Source: CALROG01 sp943369755
GTDB lineage: Bacteria > Pseudomonadota > Gammaproteobacteria > Burkholderiales > Burkholderiaceae_C
Direction of reading: 5' to 3'
Assembly (NCBI GenBank): GCA_943369755.1
Contig: CALROG020000013.1
Coordinates: 1 to 64,000, forward strand
DNA length: 64,000 nucleotides
A program made the translations under genes and the position numbers. Positions within the stretch are counted from its first letter, which is position 1; every line of letters begins with the position of its first letter. The notes under the pieces are model-generated. The model made no database searches, was not told where the DNA came from, and worked only from the letters and a program-made list of their open reading frames with translations. Positions 55,461 to 63,523 of the stretch are shown here, one piece after another.

Positions 55461-56900
55461 ATGACCCACGACGCCACCCCCAACCCAACGGCCAGCGCCG
55501 GCATTCAAGCTGTATTTGACAGCCAGTTCGGCACGGCTTTGAAGCTGCGCTCTTCGACTGTCAGCGAAAGGATCGAAAAAATCCGCAGGCTGCGCGACGC
55601 CATGCTGGCCCGAACCGAAACCCTGTACGAAGCCGCCTATGCCGACTTCCGCAAACCTCGGGGCGAGGTCGATATGGCGGAGCTTTTGCCAGTGTGCGCA
55701 GAGGCCAATGACGCCATTCGCCACCTGAAAAAATGGATGAAACCCCTGCGCGTGTGGCCGACCCTGCTGACCGCCGGCACCCGCAGCCAGGTGCAGTACC
55801 AGCCGCGTGGCCGCTGCCTGATTATTTCGCCGTGGAACTACCCGGTGAACCTTACCTTCGGCCCGCTGATCTCGGCCATTGCGGCCGGCAACACTGTCAT
55901 TGTCAAACCCTCGGAGATGACGCCGCATCTGTCTGCCTGGATCAGCGCCATCCTGCGGGAGGTGTTCACGCCAGACGAAGTCGCCGTTTTTGAGGGCGAG
56001 GCAGATGTGGCGCAAACCTTGTTGAGCCTGCCGTTTGACCATATTTTCTTTACCGGCAGCCCCGCCATCGGCAAGCAGGTAATGGCTGCGGCGGCAAAGC
56101 ACCTGGCCAGTGTCACGTTGGAACTGGGTGGCAAAAGCCCGACGGTGATCGACGCCAGTGCGGACATCGCCATGGCAGCCCAGAACGTGATGTGGGCCAA
56201 GTACGCCAATGCGGGGCAAACCTGCATCGCGCCAGACCATGTGTATGTGCACGAGAGCGTGAAAGACCAGTGGGTTGCGGCCTGCCGCAGCGTGCTTGAA
56301 AAGGCCTATGGCAAAACCCTGGACGAGCAACGCGCCAGCCCGAACCTGGCCCATATCGTCAACGCCCGCCACACTGCGCGGGTGCAGGGCCTGCTGGACG
56401 ACGCAACCGCGCAGGGCGCGCGGGTATTGATTGGCGGCGGCGTGGCGCAGGCAGACTGCTTTGTCGCGCCCACATTGCTGGACGGCATTCCGGCTGGCGC
56501 GCGGATCATGCAAGAGGAGATTTTTGGCCCCTTGCTGCCGGTCATTGCCTACACCAACCTGGACCAGGTGATCGCTGACATCAACGCCGGCCCCAAACCG
56601 CTGGCGCTGTACTTCTACAGCCGGACCGACGCCAACATTGAGCGTGTGCTGCACCAAACCTCGTCGGGCGGGGTTTGCGTGAACCATGCGCTGGTGCAGT
56701 TTCTGCATGGGCGGCTGCCGTTTGGCGGGGTCAACAACTCCGGGCTGGGCAATGCCCACGGACACTACGGCTTCAAGGCCTTCAGTCATGAACGGGCCGT
56801 GGTGCGCACCCAGTTTTCGCTGGCGACGGCAATGCTTACCGCCGGTGAAGTGCGCCCGGCGCTGCGCAGCATGCTGAAGTCAGTCTTCAAGTGGATCTGA
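55461..56900 (+). CDS. Aldehyde dehydrogenase family protein
   Basis: This 479-residue protein has the catalytic Glu221 in VTLELGGKSPTVID and the nucleophile Cys255 in NAGQTCIAPDHVYV. IISPWNYPVNLTFGPLISAI and FFTGSPAIGKQVM are the NAD(P)-binding regions. The short length and lack of an N-terminal extension resemble class 3 or coniferyl/fatty aldehyde dehydrogenases (AlkH/CalB type). A hydrophobic/basic C-terminus could associate with membranes. It is 126 bp downstream of clsB. The substrate is unknown. Confidence 0.92.
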   Translation: MTHDATPNPTASAGIQAVFDSQFGTALKLRSSTVSERIEKIRRLRDAMLARTETLYEAAYADFRKPRGEVDMAELLPVCAEANDAIRHLKKWMKPLRVWPTLLTAGTRSQVQYQPRGRCLIISPWNYPVNLTFGPLISAIAAGNTVIVKPSEMTPHLSAWISAILREVFTPDEVAVFEGEADVAQTLLSLPFDHIFFTGSPAIGKQVMAAAAKHLASVTLELGGKSPTVIDASADIAMAAQNVMWAKYANAGQTCIAPDHVYVHESVKDQWVAACRSVLEKAYGKTLDEQRASPNLAHIVNARHTARVQGLLDDATAQGARVLIGGGVAQADCFVAPTLLDGIPAGARIMQEEIFGPLLPVIAYTNLDQVIADINAGPKPLALYFYSRTDANIERVLHQTSSGGVCVNHALVQFLHGRLPFGGVNNSGLGNAHGHYGFKAFSHERAVVRTQFSLATAMLTAGEVRPALRSMLKSVFKWI

Positions 56901-56915
56901 ACGCGCATCCTTGAT

Positions 56916-56962
56916 GCTATGGTTTTTATAGTGGCTCCCGCAATACCCGTGCGGGCTGGAGC
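56916..56962 (-). repeat. Dispersed intergenic repeat, copy 3
   Basis: It begins GCTATGGTTTTTATAGTGGC and ends CGTGCGGGCTGGAGC on the + strand, almost exactly the reverse complement of copy 1 (22893). It follows the aldehyde dehydrogenase stop by 15 bp. Confidence 0.87.
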
Positions 56963-57013
56963 ATAAAAACCCTTGTAACCTGGCAGTAGCAGAGGCGGTG
57001 TTAGCATCTTTGA

Positions 57014-57739
57014 ATGTTGATGAAAGCTGAACCCTCCATGAACCCAGCCGACGAAGACGCTGGCACGCCGGTGTCGGTCAAGATCCGCGAACGCATCAAG
57101 GCCGCCCGCAAGCGTTTCCATTCCAATGACAACATTGCCGATTTCATCCAGCCGGGCGAGCTGGAAAAGCTGCTTGAAGAAGTGGCCGGCAAGATGGAGG
57201 GCGTGCTCGACAGCCTCGTGATCGACACCGAGCGCGACCACAACACCAGCGATACCGCCCGCCGCGTGGCCAAGATGTATTTGCAGGAGGTGTTCAGGGG
57301 CCGCTATGTGCAGGCCCCCGCCATCACCGAGTTCCCCAACGCCGAGCACCTCAACGAGCTGATGATCGTTGGCCCGATCACCGTGCGCAGCGCCTGCAGC
57401 CACCATTTCTGTCCGGTGATCGGCAAGATCTGGATTGGCGTGCTGCCCAACGAACACACCAACGTGATCGGCTTGTCCAAATATGCACGCCTGGCCGAGT
57501 GGGTGATGGGCCGTCCGCAAATTCAGGAAGAGGCGGTGGTGCAACTGGCCGACCTGATCATGGAAAAAACCCAGCCCGACGGCCTCGCCATCGTGATGGA
57601 GGCCAGCCATTACTGCATGGCCTGGCGCGGCGTGAAAGACATGGACAGCAAGATGATCAACTCGGTCATGCGCGGCGTGTTCCTCAAAGACTCCACACTG
57701 CGCCGTGAATTCCTCGCCCTGATTCCCGGCAAGAACTGA
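57014..57739 (+). CDS. folE: GTP cyclohydrolase I
   Basis: This 241-residue enzyme converts GTP to dihydroneopterin triphosphate, the first step of folate synthesis and the substrate supplier for NudB. SACSHHFCPVIGKIWIGVLP holds the zinc ligands (Cys-x2-His, with a second Cys in EASHYCMAWRG). NVIGLSKYARLAEWVMGRPQ and QEEAVVQLADLIM are family blocks. The first Met is at 57014; Met at 57020 or 57038 is also possible and no Shine-Dalgarno sequence decides. It is 10 bp upstream of a BLUF gene. Confidence 0.94.
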   Translation: MLMKAEPSMNPADEDAGTPVSVKIRERIKAARKRFHSNDNIADFIQPGELEKLLEEVAGKMEGVLDSLVIDTERDHNTSDTARRVAKMYLQEVFRGRYVQAPAITEFPNAEHLNELMIVGPITVRSACSHHFCPVIGKIWIGVLPNEHTNVIGLSKYARLAEWVMGRPQIQEEAVVQLADLIMEKTQPDGLAIVMEASHYCMAWRGVKDMDSKMINSVMRGVFLKDSTLRREFLALIPGKN

Positions 57740-57749
57740 AAGCCACACC

Positions 57750-58172
57750 ATGCTTGTACGCCTGCTTTACGCCAGCCGCGCGGTGGACACCAGCGCCGAA
57801 GCGATTGAAGACATCCTGGCGCAGTCGCGCCTGTCCAACCCAACCAGTGGCATCACCGGCATCCTGTGCTACGGCGGCGGCATTTTTCTGCAGGCCATTG
57901 AGGGCGGCCGCATGACGGTGAGCGAGCTGTTTGGCCATATCCAGAAAGATGTGCGCCACAAAGACGTGGTGCTGCTGCATTACGAAGAAATTTCCGAGCG
58001 CCGCTTTGGCGGCTGGACGATGGGGCGCGTCAACCTGTCCAAGCTCAACCATTCCATCCTGCTGAAATATTCCGAACGGCCCGAGCTGGACCCTTACGCG
58101 GTGTCGGGCAAAGTCTCGCTGGCCCTGCTGGAAGAGCTGATGGCCACCGCCGCCATCATTGGGCGTGCCTGA
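57750..58172 (+). CDS. BLUF domain blue-light photoreceptor
   Basis: This 140-residue protein is a stand-alone BLUF domain. All key positions are present: Tyr7 (LLYASRA), Asn30 (RLSNPTSGITGIL), Gln48 (FLQAIEG), Trp89 and Met91 (RRFGGWTMG). It should bind FAD and change its hydrogen-bond network in blue light. There is no fused output domain, so a separate partner must be regulated. It begins 10 bp after folE and its stop overlaps the DUF429 start by 8 bp, so all three are probably co-expressed. Confidence 0.9.
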   Translation: MLVRLLYASRAVDTSAEAIEDILAQSRLSNPTSGITGILCYGGGIFLQAIEGGRMTVSELFGHIQKDVRHKDVVLLHYEEISERRFGGWTMGRVNLSKLNHSILLKYSERPELDPYAVSGKVSLALLEELMATAAIIGRA

Positions 58173-58983
58173 GCAGGTTCCGTTACTGGGCTGCGACTTT
58201 TCCAGCAGCCCCAGTTCCCGCAAGCCAATCGTTTTTGCCCTGGGTCGCGAGGCGGGCGGCCGCGTGGTATTGGAACGGCTGGAGCGCATCGAATCGCTGC
58301 AATCGTTCTCTGAATGGCTGGCCCGGCCGCAGCCCTGGGTCGGCGGTTTTGACTTTCCGTTTGGCTTGCCACGCGCGCTGGTAGAGGCACTGCGCTGGCC
58401 GACGGTCTGGACCGAATGCATGGCGCACTACGCCAGCCTGAGCCGGGCGCAGATTCGTGAAACGTTTGCTGGTTACTGCAACGCGCGCCCCGTGGGCGGC
58501 AAGTTCGCCCATCGCGCCACCGACCTGCTGGCCAAGTCCAGCCCCAGCATGAAATGGGTCAACCCGCCGGTGGCCTATATGCTTCATGCAGGCGTTGCGC
58601 CATTGCTGGCTGCCGGTGCCCACCTGCCGGGCCTGCACGACGGCGACAGCGCGCGGGTGGCGCTGGAGGCCTACCCCGGCCTGCTGGCGCGTGAGGTGCT
58701 GGGCAACACCAGCTACAAAAGCGACGACCGTGCCAAACAGACGCCCGAGCGCCTGATTGCCCGCAAAGACATCATCACCGCGCTTGAGCACGGCCAGACC
58801 CGTCTGGACCTGCGCCTGAAGCTCAGCCATGCCCAGCGTGACGCCCTGGTGGCGGACGCCAGCGGCGACAGCCTGGACGCCGTGCTGTGCCTGATGCAGG
58901 CCGCCTGGGCCCAGCGCCAGGGTGCGCCGCGTTACGGGCTGCCGGCCTTTGACCCGCTGGAAGGCTGGATCATCACCGCCTGA
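58165..58983 (+). CDS. DUF429 family protein
   Basis: The 272 residues start at GTG 58165, overlapping the BLUF stop. LLGCDFSSSPSSRKPIVFAL and WVGGFDFPFGLPRALVEAL show the RNase H-like first strands with acidic residues that mark DUF429. ALEAYPGLLAREVLG and DSLDAVLCLMQAAWA are further family features. A nuclease-like fold is predicted for the family, but activity is unproven. TTG at 58159 is an alternative start two codons earlier. A GNAT gene follows after 3 bp. Confidence 0.85.
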   Translation: MPEQVPLLGCDFSSSPSSRKPIVFALGREAGGRVVLERLERIESLQSFSEWLARPQPWVGGFDFPFGLPRALVEALRWPTVWTECMAHYASLSRAQIRETFAGYCNARPVGGKFAHRATDLLAKSSPSMKWVNPPVAYMLHAGVAPLLAAGAHLPGLHDGDSARVALEAYPGLLAREVLGNTSYKSDDRAKQTPERLIARKDIITALEHGQTRLDLRLKLSHAQRDALVADASGDSLDAVLCLMQAAWAQRQGAPRYGLPAFDPLEGWIITA

Positions 58984-58986
58984 ACA

Positions 58987-59487
58987 ATGCAAACCGCGCG
59001 GCTTGCCATCACCCCACTCAGCCTGGATGACGCCGGTTTCATTCTGGCGCTGGTGAATGACGCGCAATGGCTGGCCTTCATTGGTGACAAGGGCGTGCAC
59101 ACGCTGGACGACGCCCGCCACTACCTGCGCACTGGCCCGTTGGCCATGTATGCCCAGCACGGCTTTGGCCTGTGGCGGGTCAGCCTGCGGGCAACTAGTG
59201 AGGCGGTGGGCATCTGTGGGCTGGTCAAGCGCGACGGCCTGACCGACGTAGACATCGGTTTTGCCTTTCTGCCTGCTCACCGCGGCCAGGGCTACGCGCT
59301 GGAGGCTGCGCGCGCGGTGGTGGCGCATGGCTTTGAGGTGCTGGGCCTGCCGCGCATCGTGGCCATTACCTTGCCGCATAACCAGCGCTCGCGCCTGCTG
59401 CTGCAAGCTCTGGGTATGCAGCATCAGCGCACGCTGCGGCTGCCGCTGGACGGGCCCGAGAAGCTGCTGTATTCGCTGCAGCGCTAG
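58987..59487 (+). CDS. GNAT family N-acetyltransferase (RimJ/RimL-like)
   Basis: This 166-residue protein has the GNAT signature: RLAITPLSLDDAGFILALVN, VGICGLVKRDGLTDVDIGFAF and the acetyl-CoA loop FLPAHRGQGYALEAARAVV (Q/RxxGxG/A). A HNQRSRLLLQALGM helix is typical of the RimJ/RimL branch acting on N-termini or ribosomal proteins. The substrate is unknown. It ends tail-to-tail with the SulP gene, their stop codons sharing the bases CTAG (59484–59487). Confidence 0.92.
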   Translation: MQTARLAITPLSLDDAGFILALVNDAQWLAFIGDKGVHTLDDARHYLRTGPLAMYAQHGFGLWRVSLRATSEAVGICGLVKRDGLTDVDIGFAFLPAHRGQGYALEAARAVVAHGFEVLGLPRIVAITLPHNQRSRLLLQALGMQHQRTLRLPLDGPEKLLYSLQR

Positions 59488-61136
59488 GCGCTCAGTGCGC
59501 TGAAGGCTTGCAGCGCATCCGCGTCGGTGCGGTACAGGCGCAGCAGCGGCCCGTCGTCCAGCGCCCCGGCGCGGCGCAGCACCCGTTCCACTGGCAGCTT
59601 GATGCCGCTGATGTGCAGCGTGATGCCGCGCTCGGCCAGGCCGCTGCGCAGTTGGGCAAACACCTCTACCCCGGTCGCGTCAATCCGGTTGATGGGCTGG
59701 GCGAACAGCCCCACGTGGCGGGTTTGTGGCTGTGCCGCCAGGTGGTCGGCAACGGCCCGCTCGAACGCACTGGCGGAGGCGAAGTCCAGCTCGTCGTCCA
59801 TCCGCACCGCGTAAAGGTTCTGTGCCAGTGGTGCCAGCTTCCACAAATGGCGGTCGCGCAGGCTGCCGTCCGGATGCAGGCCAAGCTCAATGATGCGCGG
59901 GTGCAGCCGGTGGTACAGAAAATGCGCCAACCCCATCAGCACCCCGGCCAGCACGCCCCAGTAAATGCGCGGTGCGGTCAACAGCGTCACGGCGAAGGTC
60001 ACCGCGGCGGTGGTGGCCTCGACCCGGTCAATGCGCCAAAGCCGCGGCAAAGCCTGGGGCTTGAGCAGGCCGGACACTGCGGTCAATACCACCGCGGCCA
60101 GCACCGCCATCGGCACATGAAACAGCAGCGGGGTCAGGAACAAAAGCGCCAGCAGCACAAAGCAGGTCATGGCCAGCGCCGACCAGCCGCTGCGTGCGCC
60201 CGCATACAGCGTAATGGCCGAACGCGAGAACGAGGTGCTGGTGGGAAAGCTGCCCGAGAAGGCCGAGGCCAGCTTGGCCAGGCCCTGGCCGATCAGGTCC
60301 TGGTTGTCGTTCCAGAGCCGGGCGTCGCGGCGGGCCTCAATCTTGGCGCTGGCTGCTGTTTCAAGAAAACTGACCAGTGCAATCACCATCGCCGGCACCA
60401 GCAAGGCACCAAAAGTTTCCCAGCTTGGCAGGCTGGGCCAATAAAAGGTGGGCAGGCCCGCGGGCAGTTGCCCGATGATTGCGCCGGTTTGCGAATAGCC
60501 ACTGAAATGGCTCACGACCGCAGCGCCCGCCATGACCAACACCACCATCGGCAGCCGCGGCGCGAAACGCTTGCCCAGCACCAGCAGTGCCAGGCTGGCA
60601 ACACCAAACGCCAGCGTCGCCGGGTCCAGCCGTGGCTGGCTGAAAACAGTTGCCAAGCCGCCCTTGAGGCCGAGGAACGCAGGCAACTGAGACGCCATGA
60701 TCAGCAAGGCTGCGGCCTGTGTGAAGCCGGTCAGCACCGGCACGCTGATCAGGTTGAGCACCCAGCCGAACCCGCCCGCGCCCAGCGCCAACTGGATCAG
60801 CCCCGACAGGATCGCCAGCCACACCGCCAGTGACACCCATTGCGCGCTGCCGGGTGGGGCCAGGCCCGAGAGCGAGGCGGCGACCAGCACGCAGGTGAGG
60901 GCAGCAGGCCCCACGGAAAGCCGTGTTGAGCCACCGAACAAGACGGCAACCAATGACGGCAGCAGCGCTGCATACAGTCCGGTAATCACAGGCATGCCGG
61001 CCAGGCCGGCGTAGGCCACCGCCTGCGGGATCATCACCAGCGCGACCGTCAAACCCGCGGCAATTTCCCCGCGCAGAAGCCCCGCGTCGGGCCGTGGCCA
61101 GTTGAGAAAAGGGAACCAACGGTTCAAACCGGACAT
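59484..61136 (-). CDS. SulP family inorganic anion transporter with STAS domain
   Basis: This 550-residue membrane protein has GEIAAGLTVALVMIPQAVAY and GLPVITGLYA-like (here GMPVITGLYAALLPSLVAVL) SulP signatures. About 12–14 transmembrane segments follow, then a cytoplasmic STAS domain (about 430–545, with PINRIDATGVEVFAQL). SulP proteins carry sulfate, bicarbonate or other anions. It lies 15 bp downstream of the sulfatase gene on the same strand, which favours sulfate as substrate. Some residues typical of bicarbonate carriers cannot be judged by eye. Confidence 0.91.
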   Translation of the reverse strand: MSGLNRWFPFLNWPRPDAGLLRGEIAAGLTVALVMIPQAVAYAGLAGMPVITGLYAALLPSLVAVLFGGSTRLSVGPAALTCVLVAASLSGLAPPGSAQWVSLAVWLAILSGLIQLALGAGGFGWVLNLISVPVLTGFTQAAALLIMASQLPAFLGLKGGLATVFSQPRLDPATLAFGVASLALLVLGKRFAPRLPMVVLVMAGAAVVSHFSGYSQTGAIIGQLPAGLPTFYWPSLPSWETFGALLVPAMVIALVSFLETAASAKIEARRDARLWNDNQDLIGQGLAKLASAFSGSFPTSTSFSRSAITLYAGARSGWSALAMTCFVLLALLFLTPLLFHVPMAVLAAVVLTAVSGLLKPQALPRLWRIDRVEATTAAVTFAVTLLTAPRIYWGVLAGVLMGLAHFLYHRLHPRIIELGLHPDGSLRDRHLWKLAPLAQNLYAVRMDDELDFASASAFERAVADHLAAQPQTRHVGLFAQPINRIDATGVEVFAQLRSGLAERGITLHISGIKLPVERVLRRAGALDDGPLLRLYRTDADALQAFSALSA

Positions 61137-61151
61137 GCGCTCGATTGTTAC

Positions 61152-62468
61152 CTACCGCTGCGGCATGTCTTTGGCGCTGTAGCCCAGGCTGACGGTGGCG
61201 TCGGCGGGAATTGGCGGCATGCTGTCGTTCCAGGCCTCCCAGGCGGCGCGCAGGGTGTCCAGGCGCTGCGGCTCGCGCGGGGCCAGGTTGGCGCGCTCGC
61301 GTTCGTCCGCCGCGATGTTGAACAGGTAGTCGTGGCCGTCTACCCGCAGGTACTTCCAGTCGCCGTCGCGCAGCGCCCGCTGGCCGCGGTGGTTCATGCG
61401 CCAATGCAGCGGGCGCGGGAACTGGTGTGTGGCGTTGCGCAGAACCGGCAACAGCGACTGGCCGTCCAGTGGGTAGGCCCCGTCAGCCGGCACACCAGCG
61501 GCGTCCAGCATCGTGGCAGACCAGTCCATCGTCATGCAAGGTTGCCCGCTGGTACCGCCGGGGGCAATTGCCGCCGGCCAGTGCGCGATCCAGGGCACGC
61601 GGATGCCGCCTTCGGTCAGGTCCATCTTTCCGCCCACCAGGGGCCAGTTGTCAGAGAAGCGTTCGCCGCCGTTGTCGCTGGTAAACACCACCAGGGTGTC
61701 GTCGGCCAGGCCGTGCCTGCGCAAAGCCTCCATCACCCAGCCGATGCCCTCGTCCATCTGCTGGATCATCTTGCGGTAGCTGTGGATGTTGCCGCCGTGC
61801 AGGTGAAACAGGTTGTCTTTGAGCTCTTGCGCCAGCGCTTCGTCGTCGCGCGTCTCCCAGGGCCAGTGCGGCGCGGTGTAGTGCAGGCTCAGAAAAAATG
61901 GTGTGCCTGCGTTCGCGCCGGGTGCCATGCGATCCACGTAGTCGACTGCACGCCTGGAAATCAGGTCGGTCAGGTAGCCGTCTTCATGGTGCTCGGCATC
62001 GCCGAAGTACAGGTCGTGGCTGCCGTTATTGCTGCAGTGGGTGAAGTAGTCCACCCCGCCCGACATCGGGCCGAAGAACTCGTCGTAGCCCGACTTCAGC
62101 GGGCCGAACACCGGCGGGTAGCCCAAATGCCATTTGCCGACCAGTGCCGTGCGGTAGCCCGCGTCGCGCAGCAGCGAGGGCAGGGTGGGGTGCTCGGGCG
62201 GCAGGCCCAGGGTCGTGCTGCCTTTGCTCTTGCTGTTGATGGGCTCTTCCGCTGCGCCGCGCAGCCGGTACTGGTAACGCGCCGTCATCAGGGCAAAGCG
62301 CGTGGGCGAACACACCGGTGAGTTGCTGTAGCCGTTGGTAAACCGCAAGCCGTTGGCGGCCAGCGCGTCAAGCACCGGTGACACCGGCAACCGTGCGCCG
62401 TAGCAACCCAGGTCGGCAAAGCCCAGGTCGTCGGCAACGATGAAGATGATGTTGGGGCGGGCTGACAT
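61152..62468 (-). CDS. Sulfatase (formylglycine-dependent arylsulfatase family)
   Basis: This 438-residue protein has the sulfatase signature CSPTR with Cys53 (to be converted to formylglycine), Pro55 and Arg57. It also has the metal-binding Asp13/Asp14 in IVADDLG, GKWHLG (substrate and metal contacts) and VFTSDNGGE. It should hydrolyse sulfate esters of carbohydrates or aryl compounds. No signal peptide is visible, so it is either cytoplasmic or exported in an unusual way. The ATG at 62468 overlaps the Bug gene stop by one base (TGATG). A TTG at 62471 is an alternative. No formylglycine-generating enzyme gene is in the window. Confidence 0.92.
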   Translation of the reverse strand: MSARPNIIFIVADDLGFADLGCYGARLPVSPVLDALAANGLRFTNGYSNSPVCSPTRFALMTARYQYRLRGAAEEPINSKSKGSTTLGLPPEHPTLPSLLRDAGYRTALVGKWHLGYPPVFGPLKSGYDEFFGPMSGGVDYFTHCSNNGSHDLYFGDAEHHEDGYLTDLISRRAVDYVDRMAPGANAGTPFFLSLHYTAPHWPWETRDDEALAQELKDNLFHLHGGNIHSYRKMIQQMDEGIGWVMEALRRHGLADDTLVVFTSDNGGERFSDNWPLVGGKMDLTEGGIRVPWIAHWPAAIAPGGTSGQPCMTMDWSATMLDAAGVPADGAYPLDGQSLLPVLRNATHQFPRPLHWRMNHRGQRALRDGDWKYLRVDGHDYLFNIAADERERANLAPREPQRLDTLRAAWEAWNDSMPPIPADATVSLGYSAKDMPQR

Positions 62469-63454
62469 CAATCGACCTTCATGCCGGTGGCGCGAATCAC
62501 CCGACCGTAGTGCTCGTACAGCCGCTCGAGCCGCCGCGCAGCGGCGGCGCCGCTCAGGCCTTCGTAGGCCATGTCCAGCTCGTTCAGCCGGCTTTGCAGC
62601 TCAGGGCGGGTCATTACCTCAAGAATGGCGCGGGCGATGGTTTGCATCAACGGCTCGGGCGTGCTGGCGGGTGCCATGACCACATAAAGCACTTCGTACT
62701 CCATGTCGCGCAAACCAACTTCGGCCATGGTCGGCACGTCGGGCGCCAGCCGCGAGCGCTTGCTGCTGGTGACGGCCAGGGCATTGACCTTTCCCCCCTT
62801 GACCTGCGGAAGCATGCCGGGGGTGGCCAGGGTTCCGCCTTCAACCTCGCCGGCGACAACCGCCATGACCGCGGGCGAGTTGCCGCGGTAGGGCACGTGG
62901 CTGATGCGGGTGGCGGCTGACTCGTTGAGCATGTTGATCCACAAGTGGCCGGGCGAGCCGTTGCCACCGGAGCTGAAATTCAGGTCGCGCGCACGCGCGA
63001 CCTGCAAAAATTCGCGTGCAGTCTTGATGCCAGTGCGTGGGTGAACGCCCAGCAGCAGACCCGAACCCGACAGCACGGCCACCGGTTTCAGGTCGCTTTG
63101 GCGGAACGGCATGGTTTTGTAGATGTGGGGGTTCACCGTGTGGGTGGTGTCAATGCCCCAAAGCAGGGTGTGCCCGTCACCGGCAGATTTGGCTACCTGG
63201 TCGGCCCCCACATTGCCGGAAGCGCCCGCCTTGTTTTCCACCACAAACGACTGGTTGAACTGACGCCCAAGCGCCTCCGCCACTGCGCGGGCCAGAATGT
63301 CTGACGGCCCGCCCGGCGGAAATGAATTGACGAAGCGCACAGCTTTGGAAGGCCAGGGCGCAGCCGCCGGGGCTTGGGCGCTTGCGCCGCCAGCGCTGGC
63401 CAGCAGTGCGGCAAGTACCGCACGGCGTCCAGGGTCTTTGGGGTTGGTTTTCAT
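62468..63454 (-). CDS. Bug/TctC family tripartite tricarboxylate transporter receptor
   Basis: The 328 residues from ATG 63454 have GGAG 11 nt upstream. A Tat/Sec-like N-terminus (GRRAVLAALLASAGGASAQA) is followed by WPSKAVRFVNSFPPGGPSDILARAVAEAL, the Bug-family signature, and FVVENKAGASGNVGADQVAK. These periplasmic receptors bind small carboxylates or amides. They are abundant in Burkholderiales, usually as orphans without TctAB. It is translationally linked to the sulfatase, so its ligand may be a sulfated or desulfated compound. That is inference. Confidence 0.92.
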   Translation of the reverse strand: MKTNPKDPGRRAVLAALLASAGGASAQAPAAAPWPSKAVRFVNSFPPGGPSDILARAVAEALGRQFNQSFVVENKAGASGNVGADQVAKSAGDGHTLLWGIDTTHTVNPHIYKTMPFRQSDLKPVAVLSGSGLLLGVHPRTGIKTAREFLQVARARDLNFSSGGNGSPGHLWINMLNESAATRISHVPYRGNSPAVMAVVAGEVEGGTLATPGMLPQVKGGKVNALAVTSSKRSRLAPDVPTMAEVGLRDMEYEVLYVVMAPASTPEPLMQTIARAILEVMTRPELQSRLNELDMAYEGLSGAAAARRLERLYEHYGRVIRATGMKVD

Positions 63455-63471
63455 GTAAATATGCTCCAAAT

Positions 63472-63520
63472 CGGCTGTAGCCCGCGTGCAATATGCGTGA
63501 GCCACTATTAAATTTATAGC
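63472..63520 (+). repeat. Dispersed 49-bp intergenic repeat, copy 4
   Basis: It begins CGGCTGTAGCCCGCGTGC and ends CACTATTAAATTTATAGC, collinear with copy 1 at 22893 over the full 49 bp with scattered mismatches. It lies between the two Bug genes, 3 bp from the stop of the right-hand one. Confidence 0.88.
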
Positions 63521-63523
63521 AAC

